Position numbers and translations under genes: made by a program
Notes under the pieces: generated by a model
Seen by the model: only the letters and a program-made list of their open reading frames with translations
Database searches by the model: none
Told to the model about the DNA's origin: nothing
Assembly: GCF_029277445.1 (NCBI RefSeq)
Contig: NZ_CP119566.1
Span: 2,730,001 to 2,794,000, forward strand
From: Pararhizobium qamdonense
GTDB lineage: Bacteria > Pseudomonadota > Alphaproteobacteria > Rhizobiales > Rhizobiaceae
DNA: 64,000 nucleotides
Direction of reading: 5' to 3'
In this document: piece by piece, positions 43,418 to 52,515 of the stretch
How positions within the stretch are numbered: the stretch's first letter is position 1
Layout: the number at the start of each line of letters is the position of its first letter

Positions 43418-43911
43418 CGGGCACATCCTCCCTCACCCATGTCGGCGCTGACGGCCAGGCCAACATGGTCGATGTCAGCGATAAGGCGGAGACGGTGCGG
43501 ATTGCCGTTGCCGAGGGCTTTGTGCGCATGCGGCCGGAGACGCTCGATCTCATTTTGAAGGGCAATGCCAAGAAAGGCGACGTGCTCGCGACGGCCCGCC
43601 TTGCCGGCATCATGGCGGCAAAACAGACGGCTAACCTCATTCCGCTGTGCCACCCGCTGATGCTGTCGAAGGTTTCCGTGGAGATTTCCGCCGATGAGAC
43701 GCTCCCCGGCCTGCGTGTGGAAGCAATGGCAAAGCTCACCGGCCGTACCGGTGTGGAGATGGAAGCGCTGACCGCTGCCAGCGTCGCCTGCCTGACGATC
43801 TATGACATGGCGAAGGCAGCCGATCGCGAGATGGAAATCGGCGGCATCCGGCTTGCCCAGAAATCCGGTGGCCGGTCCGGCGATTACAGCCGGAAGGATA
43901 GACAGGGCTGA
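43414..43911 (+). CDS. moaC: Cyclic pyranopterin monophosphate synthase
   Basis: MoaC converts the 3',8-cyclo-GTP made by MoaA into cPMP in molybdenum cofactor synthesis. The 165-residue protein has [73 protein letters not shown] and the C-terminal KSGGRSGDY. It overlaps trpC by 4 bp and moeA by 1 bp, so all three are translationally coupled. No moaA is present here. Confidence 0.97.
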   Translation: MTGTSSLTHVGADGQANMVDVSDKAETVRIAVAEGFVRMRPETLDLILKGNAKKGDVLATARLAGIMAAKQTANLIPLCHPLMLSKVSVEISADETLPGLRVEAMAKLTGRTGVEMEALTAASVACLTIYDMAKAADREMEIGGIRLAQKSGGRSGDYSRKDRQG

Positions 43912-45119
43912 TGGCTTTGCTCCCGGTATCAGATGCGCTCGACCGGCTGCTCAAAGCACCAGCGCTGACCCGCGTCGAAATGGTGGATCTGCATGACGCC
44001 ATGGGCCGTGTTCTGGCAAGCGATGTCGCCGCCCGCGTGACGCATCCTGCCTTCGACAATTCGGCGATGGACGGATATGCCGGGCATCACGAGGATTTTG
44101 CCGAAATCGGCACGGAGCTTTCCGTCATCGGCGAATCGGCGGCAGGACGCGGCTTTTCCGGCCCCGTCGGCCGGGGCGAAGTGGTGCGCATCTTCACCGG
44201 CGCGCCGGTTCCGGCCGGTGCGGACACCGTGCTGATCCAGGAAGACGCAGAAAAACTGCCGGACAACCGGATCCGCACCACGTTTGCGCTGGAAAAAGGC
44301 CGTCATATCCGCCCCAAGGGACAGGATTTTACCGCCGGCGACGTCGTGCTGCGCGCCGGTGACGTGCTTGATGCCGGGCGTTTGACGGTTGCGGCCGGAA
44401 TGAACCATCCGCAGCTTCCGGTGCTCGCCCGTCCGAAGGTCGCGATCCTGGCGACCGGCGATGAACTGCTGCCGCCGGGCAGCATTCCCGGTCCCGACCA
44501 GATCATCGCCTCGAACACCTACGGCGTGGCCGCCATCGCCCGCGACAACGGCGCTGGGATCGTTGATCTCGGCATCGCGCGCGATGACAAGACGGCGATT
44601 TCAAATGCCGTTGCGAAAGCCAAGGCGGCCGGTGCGGATATTCTGGTGACGCTTGGCGGCGCCTCTGTCGGCGATCATGATCTGGTTCAATCCACCCTGG
44701 TGGAAAACGGCATGGTGCTCGACTTCTGGCAAATCGCCATGCGGCCCGGCAAGCCCCTGATGGTCGGGTCGCTCGACGGCATGATCGTGCTCGGCCTGCC
44801 CGGCAACCCGGTCTCCAGCCTTGTCTGCTCGCTGCTGTTTCTGGAACCGTTGCTGCGGCATCTGGGCTCCCTGCCCCCGCGTGACCGCAGCGCCAAGGCG
44901 TATACGCTGACGCCACTGCCGGAAAATGACAAGCGGCAGGACTATGTTCGCGCACGCCTGTCGCGCAGCAGCGACGGCTCGCTGCAGACCGAGACATTTT
45001 CGCGGCAGGATTCCTCGATGATGCAGGTCTTTGCCCAGTCCGATTGCCTGATCATCCGGCCGCCGCATGCATCAGCTCTCGATGCGGGAAAGCTGTGCGA
45101 TATCATGGTGCTGCGCTGA
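43911..45119 (+). CDS. moeA: Molybdopterin molybdenumtransferase
   Basis: MoeA inserts molybdate into adenylated molybdopterin. The 402-residue protein has the linker DVAARVTHPAFDNSAMDGYA, the MoCF domain with VAILATGDELLPPGSIPGPDQIIASNTY and LVTLGGASVGDHDLVQ, and GLPGNPVSSLVCSLLFLEPLL. The start codon overlaps the moaC stop (TGATG). In other Rhizobiaceae, from memory, lexA follows moeA. Here a 50-residue membrane protein and a CNNM-type gene follow instead. Confidence 0.96.
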   Translation: MALLPVSDALDRLLKAPALTRVEMVDLHDAMGRVLASDVAARVTHPAFDNSAMDGYAGHHEDFAEIGTELSVIGESAAGRGFSGPVGRGEVVRIFTGAPVPAGADTVLIQEDAEKLPDNRIRTTFALEKGRHIRPKGQDFTAGDVVLRAGDVLDAGRLTVAAGMNHPQLPVLARPKVAILATGDELLPPGSIPGPDQIIASNTYGVAAIARDNGAGIVDLGIARDDKTAISNAVAKAKAAGADILVTLGGASVGDHDLVQSTLVENGMVLDFWQIAMRPGKPLMVGSLDGMIVLGLPGNPVSSLVCSLLFLEPLLRHLGSLPPRDRSAKAYTLTPLPENDKRQDYVRARLSRSSDGSLQTETFSRQDSSMMQVFAQSDCLIIRPPHASALDAGKLCDIMVLR

Positions 45120-45213
45120 TTGCAGAATCGGTGCAGACGCCCCGTAGCCACCCTTCCCAAACACGCAGACGCGCCTATCTATTCCCCGGCAAAATTGCAG
45201 TTATCGGAAGGAC

Positions 45214-45366
45214 ATGACATTGAACCGCAATGCACTCTACATGCTTATCGGAGCCCTCGTCGTCGTTGTCGTCGGATTGGGTATTTACGTCTATGACAAG
45301 GAATCCAAGCCCGACGGCGTCGAAGTGAAAATCGGCGAAGGCGGCATCTCGATCGAGGAAAACTGA
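45214..45366 (+). CDS. Small single-pass membrane protein, 50 residues
   Basis: The peptide starts MTLNRNALYMLIGALVVVVV and has one helix (about 8-28), then a charged tail with SKPDGVEVKIGEGGISIEEN. The ATG at 45214 follows GGAAGGAC at good spacing. The tail is predicted to lie in the periplasm. Similar tiny proteins are scattered in Rhizobiaceae genomes, without known function as far as I know. A 10-bp-arm hairpin follows immediately. Confidence 0.75.
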   Translation: MTLNRNALYMLIGALVVVVVGLGIYVYDKESKPDGVEVKIGEGGISIEEN

Positions 45367-45375
45367 CGGAACATT

Positions 45376-45411
45376 GCGCATGACGGCGCCCAGCAGTACA
45401 GCGTCATGCGC
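45376..45411 (+). terminator. Hairpin after the 50-residue protein gene
   Basis: GCGCATGACG (45376-45385) and CGTCATGCGC (45402-45411) pair perfectly across a 16-base loop. The following bases are ttaaccttttatt, a weak T tract. It probably ends the upstream transcript. Confidence 0.5.
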
Positions 45412-45412
45412 G

Positions 45413-45427
45413 TTAACCTTTTATTAA
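45413..45427 (+). promoter_or_regulatory. CtrA-type binding box
   Basis: The sequence TTAA-CCTTTTA-TTAA is an exact match to the CtrA site TTAA-N7-TTAA, with C after each half. It lies between two convergent genes, so it faces no annotated start in either direction. The strand is assigned toward the downstream terminator hairpin. Confidence 0.55.
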
Positions 45428-45449
45428 CCAAAGCAGCGGAATATAGACC

Positions 45450-45530
45450 GCAGTTGACCTGACTACGGATGTACTAGCAGGCCAAACATCAGACGAATTG
45501 ACAAAAGGTCGGGGTTTCCCGGCCTTTTTG
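45450..45530 (+). ncRNA. Candidate small RNA ending at a strong terminator
   Basis: The gap 45428-45545 has no ORF of note, yet is framed by a CtrA box upstream and a strong terminator hairpin (45503-45529). A transcript beginning about 25 bp after the box would be about 80 bases. The start is a guess, and no RNA family was recognised. The alternative is that the hairpin only ends the CNNM gene or the small upstream gene. Confidence 0.25.
45503..45529. terminator. Terminator hairpin in the convergent gap
   Basis: The arms AAAAGGTCGGG (45503-45513) and CCCGGCCTTTT (45518-45528), with one G-T pair, enclose a four-base loop. On plus it is followed by tgtttttc. It can also act on the minus strand, 17 bp beyond the stop of the CNNM gene. 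Confidence 0.75.
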
Positions 45531-45545
45531 TTTTTCAAGTGATTG

Positions 45546-46823
45546 CTAAAGCGTCGCGCGCGAGACGAGGATCTTGTCGATACGGCGGCCATCCATGTCG
45601 ATGACTTCGAAACGATAGCCATAGGCTTCCGTAACGTCACCCTCCTCCGGGTTCTTGCGCAGCTGCTGCACCAGAAAGCCGGAAATGGTCTCGTAGCTGC
45701 CGTCCGAATCGATTTCGTCGATGCCGATGGTCAGATGGATTTCGTCGATCGGCGTGCGGCCATCGACAAGATAGGAACCATCGTCGCGCTGACGGATCAG
45801 GGCGTGTTCGATATCGTCATAGTTTGACGGCAGGACGCCGACGATGGCTTCCAGGATGTCGGCGATCGTAATGATGCCTTCGATACTGCCATATTCATCG
45901 ACGATCATCGCCATGTTGATATGCGATGCCTTGAAGGCCTCGAGTGCTTTCAGGCAGGAGGCCGTCTCCGGCAAGGTGTGGATATCCTTGACGAAATTGC
46001 GGATCTGGAAGCCGGATTTGGCCGGAGCATTCAAGATTTCCTTGACCTGGACGGCGCCCAGCACTTCGCCGGTCGCATCCATGACCGGATAGCGGGAATG
46101 TGCCGTCTGCTCGACCTTGGCACGGATGGTCTCGAGCGTATCGTTGACGTCGATGAAGCTGACTTCGGTGCGATGCGTCATGATCGATTTGACGTTGCGG
46201 TCGCCCAGACGGATGATGCGTCTCAGCATTTCATGTTCCGACTTCTCGATGGCGCCGCTTTCGACGCCCTCGGCCATGATCGCCTGGACCTCTTCTTCCG
46301 TGACATGATCGCTATCGCTGGACACGCCGAAAATCCGCATGAACAGCGATGCCGACATCTCGAACAGGTAGACGACGGGAGCGGCGAGACGCGACAGGAA
46401 CGACATCGGGGTCGCGACGAACATCGCCACGCCTTCGGAATTCTTCAGTGCCAGCTGCTTGGGGATAAGCTCGCCGATCACGACGGAAAGATAGGTGATG
46501 AGCGTGACGACCAACGCAACGGCAACCGTGCTGCCATAGGGATTGATCCAGCTGATCTCGTTCAGGGTCGGCGCCAGCTTGTCGGCGATGGTGGCGCCAC
46601 CATAGGCACCGGCCAGCGTTCCGACGAGGGTAATGCCGACCTGGACCGTGGAGAGGAATTTTCCGGGATCTTCGGCCAGCCGGAGCGCCAGTTCGGCGCG
46701 GCTGTTGCCCTGTTTTGCCATCTGCCGCAGCAGTGGCCGGCTTGCCGATACAATTGCCATTTCCGAAAGTGCGAAAAACGCATTGATCAAAAGAAGTACG
46801 AAAATAACAATCAGTTCGGACAT
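45546..46823 (-). CDS. CNNM/CorC-type membrane protein (hemolysin family)
   Basis: This 425-residue protein has an N-terminal DUF21/CNNM membrane domain (MSELIVIFVLLLINAFFALSEMAIVSAS, then helices to about 190), a CBS pair (about 205-330, IMTHRTEVSFIDVNDTLETI and MAMIVDEYGSIEGIITIADILEAIVG) and a C-terminal CorC_HlyC transporter-associated domain (SYLVDGRTPIDEIHLTIGI). Relatives move or sense magnesium, and the hemolysin name is historical. The ATG at 46823 matches the family N terminus, although its GAGGG is unusually close. A start at 46871 would add 16 residues. Confidence 0.87.
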   Translation of the reverse strand: MSELIVIFVLLLINAFFALSEMAIVSASRPLLRQMAKQGNSRAELALRLAEDPGKFLSTVQVGITLVGTLAGAYGGATIADKLAPTLNEISWINPYGSTVAVALVVTLITYLSVVIGELIPKQLALKNSEGVAMFVATPMSFLSRLAAPVVYLFEMSASLFMRIFGVSSDSDHVTEEEVQAIMAEGVESGAIEKSEHEMLRRIIRLGDRNVKSIMTHRTEVSFIDVNDTLETIRAKVEQTAHSRYPVMDATGEVLGAVQVKEILNAPAKSGFQIRNFVKDIHTLPETASCLKALEAFKASHINMAMIVDEYGSIEGIITIADILEAIVGVLPSNYDDIEHALIRQRDDGSYLVDGRTPIDEIHLTIGIDEIDSDGSYETISGFLVQQLRKNPEEGDVTEAYGYRFEVIDMDGRRIDKILVSRATL

Positions 46824-47018
46824 AACCCTCGGACACCGTTGATGGAGATACACGCGCCGGAGGCGGCGCATGTCAGTTCAGCCCTATCAAATAGGCGGAA
46901 GACGCAGTTGCAGCAAGGCGGCAACTGAAGATTTCCGGTACTTTTGGGTCTCGTCCTGATTTATCGGCGGGCAAAGGCAACAGTCAGCTGGCTGAAGTCC
47001 CAAAACCAAAGGTGGCAA

Positions 47019-47783
47019 TCACCGGGTCAGCGCCTCGACTTCATCGAGCCCCTTGAGGGCCGCCCGGACGCGTTCGCGCCCGACGCGGATGACATTTTCC
47101 ATTGCCGCGCGCGCCTGCGCCTCATCACGCCGGCTGATCTGCTCGACGATCTTGATGTGCGAGCGCGAGACTTCATCAATGCCTTCGCGGCCCGATGCCG
47201 GTGAGCTCAGCTTGAAGATACCGACCAGCGCCGCCTCGATCAGGCTGCCGACGGTGCGCATGAAGGGGTTGCCGGAGGCTTCGACGACGGCGAGATGAAA
47301 GCGCAGATCGGCCATTGCCAGGGTTTCGGCCGTGTGTCCCGGATCGCCCATGGCGACCGCCAGCCGCATCATGCCACTGATCTCGGCTTCCGTCGCATTG
47401 ACAGCCGCAAGGGCTGCGGCATGCGGTTCGAAGGCCAGGCGTATCTCGCTCAGATGATAGAGGAATTCCTCATCGACGCCACGATGGAAATGCCAGGTCA
47501 GTACATCGCTGTCGAACAGGTTCCACTGGTTTTTCGCCGTCACCCGTGTGCCGATGCGGGCACGCGGCACGATCAAGCCCTTGGCGGCCAGCGTCTTCAT
47601 CGCCTCGCGCAGCACCGTGCGCGACACCTTGAAACGCATTGCCAGTTCCGGATCGCCGGGCAGGATGGAGCCCACGGGAAATTCGCCCGACACGATGGCC
47701 TTGCCCAGTTCGTCCACCACCTGCGCGTGGCTTGTGCGCGTTCGCGCACCGGTCAAGACGGTTTCGAGCAGACCCTTTCGCAA
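47019..47783 (-). CDS. FadR-type GntR transcriptional regulator
   Basis: This 254-residue protein has an N-terminal winged helix (VDELGKAIVSGEFPVGSILPGDPELAMRFKVSRTVLREAMKTLAAKGLIVPRARIGTRV) and an all-helical FCD ligand domain (about 95-240), with the metal-binding type residues in DLRFHLAVVEASGNPFM and RSHIKIVEQI. The start is TTG at 47783, with GGGGGGAG five bases upstream. It lies 12 bp after yjfF and is probably co-transcribed. It is the likely controller of the sugar transporter through the palindrome at 52516-52534. Confidence 0.9.
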   Translation of the reverse strand: MRKGLLETVLTGARTRTSHAQVVDELGKAIVSGEFPVGSILPGDPELAMRFKVSRTVLREAMKTLAAKGLIVPRARIGTRVTAKNQWNLFDSDVLTWHFHRGVDEEFLYHLSEIRLAFEPHAAALAAVNATEAEISGMMRLAVAMGDPGHTAETLAMADLRFHLAVVEASGNPFMRTVGSLIEAALVGIFKLSSPASGREGIDEVSRSHIKIVEQISRRDEAQARAAMENVIRVGRERVRAALKGLDEVEALTR

Positions 47784-47795
47784 GCAACTCCCCCC

Positions 47796-48764
47796 TCAGG
47801 AATATGTTTTGTTCCGGCGTGACAACAGCAGGATGGCCTTTTGCATCAAGATGAATGCGAACAGCAAAGCACCGATCAGAATTTTCGTCCACCAACTCGA
47901 CAGCGAACCATCAAAGGTGATGTAGGTCTGGATCAGCCCCTGGATCAAGACGCCGATAAGCGTTCCGCCGACAAAGCCTGCACCGCCCGTCAGAAGCGTT
48001 CCCCCGATCACAACCGCAGCAATCGCATCCAGCTCGACACCCACCGTGGCCAGCGAATAGCCTGCCGATGTGTAGAGGGAATAAACGATTCCCGAAAGCC
48101 CGGCGAGAAAGCCGGACAGACCGTAGATCATCATCGTCGTGCGGCCAACCGGAACGCCCATCAGAGCGGATGTCTGGGTGCCGCCGCCCAGCGCATAGAC
48201 GTTGGTGCCGAAGCGAGTGCGCTGGGCAATGAGGATACCGGCGGCGAAAACCAAGAGCATCAGTCCACCAATCAGCGTGATGCGGCCACCACCGGGCAGC
48301 TTGTAGTAGAAGGTCTTCATCGCGGCATAAAACGGATGCTTGATCGGGATCGAATCGACCGACAGGACAAAGGCCATGCCGCGGGCGAGAAACATGCCGG
48401 CCAAGGTGACGATGAAGGCGGGCATTTCCAGATAGTGGATGATTGCCCCCATGACCGCGCCGAACAGCGTGGTGATCACAAGCACAAGCGCGAAGGCGGC
48501 TAGCGGATGGATGCTGGTATTCTGCAGGAGAACGGCGAGGAAAATACCGGTGAAAGCGATGACCGAGCCGATGGACAGGTCAATGCCGCCGGACAGGATG
48601 ACGAAGGTCATGCCAACGGCGGCAATGCCCAAAAAGGCATTGTCGGTCAACAGGTTGCCGATGACACGCGTTGACAGGAGATTCGGATACTGGGCAGCGC
48701 AGGCCGCATAGGACACGACGAAGATGACGATGGTGGCGATCAGCGGGAGATATTTCTGGTTCAT
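47796..48764 (-). CDS. yjfF: Sugar ABC transporter permease YjfF
   Basis: This 322-residue protein has about nine membrane helices and is of the BPD_transp_2 (RbsC-like) class. GMTFVILSGGIDLSIGSVIAFTG and YALGGGTQTSALMGVPVGRT are the family signatures, and the latter is typical of the YjfF branch. With YtfT it forms the channel of the galactofuranose transporter. It overlaps ytfT by 4 bp (ATGA) and is followed by the regulator gene. Confidence 0.9.
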   Translation of the reverse strand: MNQKYLPLIATIVIFVVSYAACAAQYPNLLSTRVIGNLLTDNAFLGIAAVGMTFVILSGGIDLSIGSVIAFTGIFLAVLLQNTSIHPLAAFALVLVITTLFGAVMGAIIHYLEMPAFIVTLAGMFLARGMAFVLSVDSIPIKHPFYAAMKTFYYKLPGGGRITLIGGLMLLVFAAGILIAQRTRFGTNVYALGGGTQTSALMGVPVGRTTMMIYGLSGFLAGLSGIVYSLYTSAGYSLATVGVELDAIAAVVIGGTLLTGGAGFVGGTLIGVLIQGLIQTYITFDGSLSSWWTKILIGALLFAFILMQKAILLLSRRNKTYS

Positions 48765-49786
48765 CTGACGGACTGCTCCGCTCTGTCTCTACGGACCGAT
48801 TTGCGGCCAAGGAAGGTCAAGCCCGACTGCACGCGCGGCGACTGGATGACGAGGATGATGACGATGATCGCCGCCTTGATGATCAGGTTGAATTCCGGCG
48901 GAAAGCCCGAGGACAGGATGCCGGTATTCACGGCCTGAATGATCATCGCGCCGATCAGCGAGGCAACGATGCTGAACCGTCCGCCGAGCAGCGACGTTCC
49001 GCCGACGACGACGGCGAGAATGGCATCAAGCTCGAGCCAGAGGCCGGCATTGTTGGCGTCGGCGCCCCTGATATCAGCCGTGACGATCAACCCGGCAACA
49101 GCAGCACACAGGCCAGACAGCATATAGGCCGCCATCAACAGCAGCGGCGTCTGAATGCCCGACAGCGTGCTGGCGCGGCGGTTGATGCCGACGGCCTCGA
49201 TCAGCATGCCGAGCGCCGTGCGCCGCACCAGAGCGGCAACAGCGATGCCAAATATCAGCCAGATGACCACGGGCATGGGGAGCCCCAGGAAAGAGCCGCT
49301 GCCGATGAAGATCAGGCCGGGATCGTTGAAGGTGAGGATCGCGCCTTCGGTTACCAGCTGCGCAATGCCGCGCCCGGCCACCATCAGCACGAGCGTCGCA
49401 ATGATCGGCTGGATATTCAGGACAGACACCAGAAAGCCGTTCCAGACGCCGCAGATCAGGCCCGTTCCCACCGCCAGCAACAGCGTGACGGCGAGCGGAT
49501 CGCCACGCACGCTGGATGCGGCGGCAACAGCGCCACAGATGGCCATGACGGCGCCGACGGAGAGATCGATGCCTTTGGTGGCGATCACCACCGTCATGCC
49601 GACGGCCAGAAGTGCGACCGGGGCACCGCGATTGAGAATGTCGATCAGGCTGCCATAAAGCCGGCCGTTCTGTATCTGGATGGAAAAGAAATCGGGAAAG
49701 ACCAGCCGGATCAGAATCAGGATCAGTGCCAGCGCGACGAATTGCGGCAGAAGGCGCCAGCCAAGGCGTTTTGCGGTGTCGATCAT
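48761..49786 (-). CDS. ytfT: Sugar ABC transporter permease YtfT
   Basis: This 341-residue multi-pass permease of the RbsC class has GMTVVIATKGIDLSVGAVMAICGAV and EAVGINRRASTLSGIQTPLLLMAAYMLSGLCAAVAGLI. It partners YjfF. The ATG at 49786 follows AAGGAGG and overlaps the ytfR stop by 4 bp. Confidence 0.9.
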   Translation of the reverse strand: MIDTAKRLGWRLLPQFVALALILILIRLVFPDFFSIQIQNGRLYGSLIDILNRGAPVALLAVGMTVVIATKGIDLSVGAVMAICGAVAAASSVRGDPLAVTLLLAVGTGLICGVWNGFLVSVLNIQPIIATLVLMVAGRGIAQLVTEGAILTFNDPGLIFIGSGSFLGLPMPVVIWLIFGIAVAALVRRTALGMLIEAVGINRRASTLSGIQTPLLLMAAYMLSGLCAAVAGLIVTADIRGADANNAGLWLELDAILAVVVGGTSLLGGRFSIVASLIGAMIIQAVNTGILSSGFPPEFNLIIKAAIIVIILVIQSPRVQSGLTFLGRKSVRRDRAEQSVR

Positions 49787-51306
49787 CGTGCGCCTCCTTG
49801 ATCCGTTGCCGCCGCAATGGAATTGACGATATGTTCGGTGGTGATCTCGCTGCCGGTGAGTTCGGCGACATGGGCACGATCCCGCAGCACGATGATGCGC
49901 GAGCTGTACGCCACGAGTTCCTCCAATTCAGACGAGATGACGATCAGGGACATGCCCTCAGCGCAGAGTTCCCCGATCAGGCGGATGATTTCCGCGTGGG
50001 CGCCGACATCGATGCCGCGCGTCGGCTCGTCGAGGATGAGAAATTGCGGATTGGTCGCAAGCCAACGCGCCAGGATAGCCTTCTGCTGATTGCCGCCGGA
50101 GAGCAGCCGGATCGGCTTTTCCCGGTCGCTGGTCCGGATGTCCAATGCCTTGATATAGCGATCGGCCAGCGCATTTTGTTCTGATGCGGACAATGGCCGT
50201 GCCCAGCCACGCCGGGCCTGCAGCGCAAGAGCGATGTTTTCGCGCACGGACAATTCGCCGATAATACCGTCCAGCTTGCGGTCCTCGGGACAGAAGCCGA
50301 AACCTTCGGCAATGGCAGCGCGCGGCGATGACAGATTGACCGTCTTTCCGCCGATATCGACGCTGCCGCTATCGGCCCTGTGCACACCGAACATCAGCTC
50401 CGCGGTCTCGGTGCGGCCGGAGCCGAGAAGGCCGGCGATGCCGACGACTTCCCCTTTGCGGACGTCGAGATCGAACGGCTTGATCTTGCCGGCCTTGCCA
50501 AATTTCGAAAACCGGACATGCACGGGGCCGCTTGCCGCATCCGTTTCGGCAACCGCCTTTTCGACCGACTGGAGTTCGTGGCCCAGCATCATCGTGACGA
50601 GTTCGCGGCGCGGCAGCGATGCAGTATCGCGCGTGCCGACCAGCTGGCCATTGCGCAGCACGGTGATACGGTCGGAGAGATCGTAGACCTGTTCCAGAAA
50701 ATGGGTGATGAAGACGATGCCGAGCCCCCTCGCCTTGAGATCACGGACGATGCCAAACAGCATTTCCACTTCCTGGGCATCAAGACTGGCGGTCGGCTCA
50801 TCGAGGATCAGGACCTTGCCGGAGAGATCAACGGCACGCGCGATCGCCACCACCTGCTGGATCGCGACGGAATAGCTTTCGAGCGCAGCCGAGACGTTGA
50901 TGTCGATGCCATATTGCGCCAGCAGGCCTTTGGCCCGCCGGTTCATCTCGCCGGCCTGAATGAGCCCGAAGCGGCGGGGCTGGCGGCCGAGGAAGAGATT
51001 TTCGGCTACGCTCAGATTTCCGAGCAGATTGACTTCCTGATAGACGGTGCCGATCCCGAGCTTTTGCGCATCGAGCGTGTCGCGCGGATCGATCTCCTCG
51101 CCATCGAGCGTCAGTTGCCCTGCGTCGCGGCGGTACGCGCCGGTCATGCATTTGATCAGCGTTGATTTTCCAGCACCGTTTTCACCCAGCAGCGCATGCA
51201 CTTCGCCGCGCCGCAGCGAGAAATCCACCTTGTTGAGGGCTATGGCACCTGGAAAGGTTTTTACCATCCCGGCGGCGACTAGAATATCGTTTGAGCTGCT
51301 TGGCAT
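49783..51306 (-). CDS. ytfR: Sugar ABC transporter ATP-binding protein YtfR
   Basis: This 507-residue protein has two tandem ABC domains. The first has LLGENGAGKSTLIKCMTGAYR (Walker A), and a DEPTASLD segment. The second has the degenerate GIAGLLGSGRTETAELMFG and LSGGNQQKAILARWLATNPQFLILDEPTRGIDVGAH. This is the usual pattern of RbsA/YtfR proteins. The ATG at 51306 opens the family N terminus (MPSSSNDILVAAGMVKTFPG). The frame upstream to 51444 is untranslated spacer with a large hairpin. Confidence 0.92.
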   Translation of the reverse strand: MPSSSNDILVAAGMVKTFPGAIALNKVDFSLRRGEVHALLGENGAGKSTLIKCMTGAYRRDAGQLTLDGEEIDPRDTLDAQKLGIGTVYQEVNLLGNLSVAENLFLGRQPRRFGLIQAGEMNRRAKGLLAQYGIDINVSAALESYSVAIQQVVAIARAVDLSGKVLILDEPTASLDAQEVEMLFGIVRDLKARGLGIVFITHFLEQVYDLSDRITVLRNGQLVGTRDTASLPRRELVTMMLGHELQSVEKAVAETDAASGPVHVRFSKFGKAGKIKPFDLDVRKGEVVGIAGLLGSGRTETAELMFGVHRADSGSVDIGGKTVNLSSPRAAIAEGFGFCPEDRKLDGIIGELSVRENIALALQARRGWARPLSASEQNALADRYIKALDIRTSDREKPIRLLSGGNQQKAILARWLATNPQFLILDEPTRGIDVGAHAEIIRLIGELCAEGMSLIVISSELEELVAYSSRIIVLRDRAHVAELTGSEITTEHIVNSIAAATDQGGAR

Positions 51307-51435
51307 GAAACCGGATTCTTCAAAGATACGAGGCCGGGCTGCGCGGGAAAGTCGCCTGCCGGGGACGCGTCGGTGGCGGGCGGTGAATCCCGTGGCAATC
51401 CGCAGGCTTGGCGACTGAGACGGCACAAGACGATT

Positions 51436-51505
51436 TGCCGGCATCGTATTCCCATCGACATTCCGGTCGAAAGACCGTGGATGCGACGTGAGCGCGATGC
51501 CGGCA
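51436..51505 (-). other. Structured RNA spacer between ytfQ and ytfR
   Basis: The 11-bp arms at 51436-51446 and 51495-51505 (CGATGCCGGCA and its complement) can pair. A second hairpin (CGGTC-GAAA-GACCG on plus, 51464-51477) sits inside the loop. This lies 6 bp past the ytfQ stop. Such structures often protect the 3' end of a binding-protein mRNA, so that it exceeds the downstream transporter genes. Confidence 0.5.
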
Positions 51506-51510
51506 GTTGA

Positions 51511-52473
51511 TCAGTAGCCGAGGCCCTTCTTTTCCTCATAGACCTTCTGCGGATCGTCAGCCTGGGTGTAGAGCTTCGATTCCGTCTGGATCCACTTGGC
51601 AGGCTTGGTGCCGTCCTTGAGGAACGCGTCGAGTGCGTCCAATGCAGGACCTGCCATGTTCGGCGTCAGTTCGACAGTTGCATTGGCCTCACCGGCTGCC
51701 ATCGCCTGGAAGATGTCCGGAACGGCGTCGATGGAAACGACGAGGATATCCTTGCCCGGCTTCAGGCCGGCTTCCTTGATTGCCTGAATGGCGCCGACGG
51801 CCATGTCGTCATTATGGGCGTAGAGCGCGCAGATGTTCTTGCCGCCATCTTCCGCCTTCAGGAAGCTTTCCATGACTTCCTTGCCCTTGGTACGGGTGAA
51901 ATCGCCTGTCTGGCTGCGGATGATCTTCAGGTTGTCATGACCCTTCAGCGCTTCTTCGAAACCCTTCTTGCGATCGATAGCCGGCGAAGAACCTGTTGTG
52001 CCCTGCAGCTCGACAACGTTGCACTGCTTGGTGCCGACAGTATCGACCAGGAATTTGCCGGCGACATTGCCTTCGTGAACGAGGTCGGAGGTGACGGCCG
52101 TCAAGTAGAGATCATCGGACGAATCGACCGTACGGTCGAGAAGGATCACCGGGATTTCGGCGTCCTTGGCTTCCGTCAGAACTTCATCCCAGCCGGTTGC
52201 GACGACCGGTGCGATGAGAATCGCATTGACGCCCTGGGCGATGAAGGATCGCAGGGCCTTGATCTGGTTTTCCTGTTTTTGCTGAGCGTCGGCGAATTTG
52301 AGGTCGATGCCGCGCTTTTCCGCTTCCTGCTTGGTCAGCGTCGTTTCAGCCGCGCGCCAGCCGGATTCAGAACCGATCTGCGAAAAGCCGATCGTCAGAT
52401 CGGCGGCCGAAGCCGGGCCAAACATGCAGGCAGCCAGAACCGTGGCACAGCTCAGTGCAGTCTTGATTTTCAT
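51511..52473 (-). CDS. ytfQ: Galactofuranose-type sugar-binding protein YtfQ
   Basis: This 320-residue periplasmic protein is of the Peripla_BP_4 type. A signal peptide (about 23 residues, ending ASA) precedes DLTIGFSQIGSESGWRAAET, which matches YtfQ. QAVNAILIAPV-type and DILVVSIDAVPDIFQAM segments line the sugar site. GGGAG precedes the ATG. It heads the set ytfQ-ytfR-ytfT-yjfF-regulator. In E. coli the system takes up galactofuranose, and the ligand here may differ. Confidence 0.9.
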   Translation of the reverse strand: MKIKTALSCATVLAACMFGPASAADLTIGFSQIGSESGWRAAETTLTKQEAEKRGIDLKFADAQQKQENQIKALRSFIAQGVNAILIAPVVATGWDEVLTEAKDAEIPVILLDRTVDSSDDLYLTAVTSDLVHEGNVAGKFLVDTVGTKQCNVVELQGTTGSSPAIDRKKGFEEALKGHDNLKIIRSQTGDFTRTKGKEVMESFLKAEDGGKNICALYAHNDDMAVGAIQAIKEAGLKPGKDILVVSIDAVPDIFQAMAAGEANATVELTPNMAGPALDALDAFLKDGTKPAKWIQTESKLYTQADDPQKVYEEKKGLGY

Positions 52474-52515
52474 GATTTTTCTCCCAAAAAGCTGCTCCTC
52501 AGCAGCGCAGTCAAA

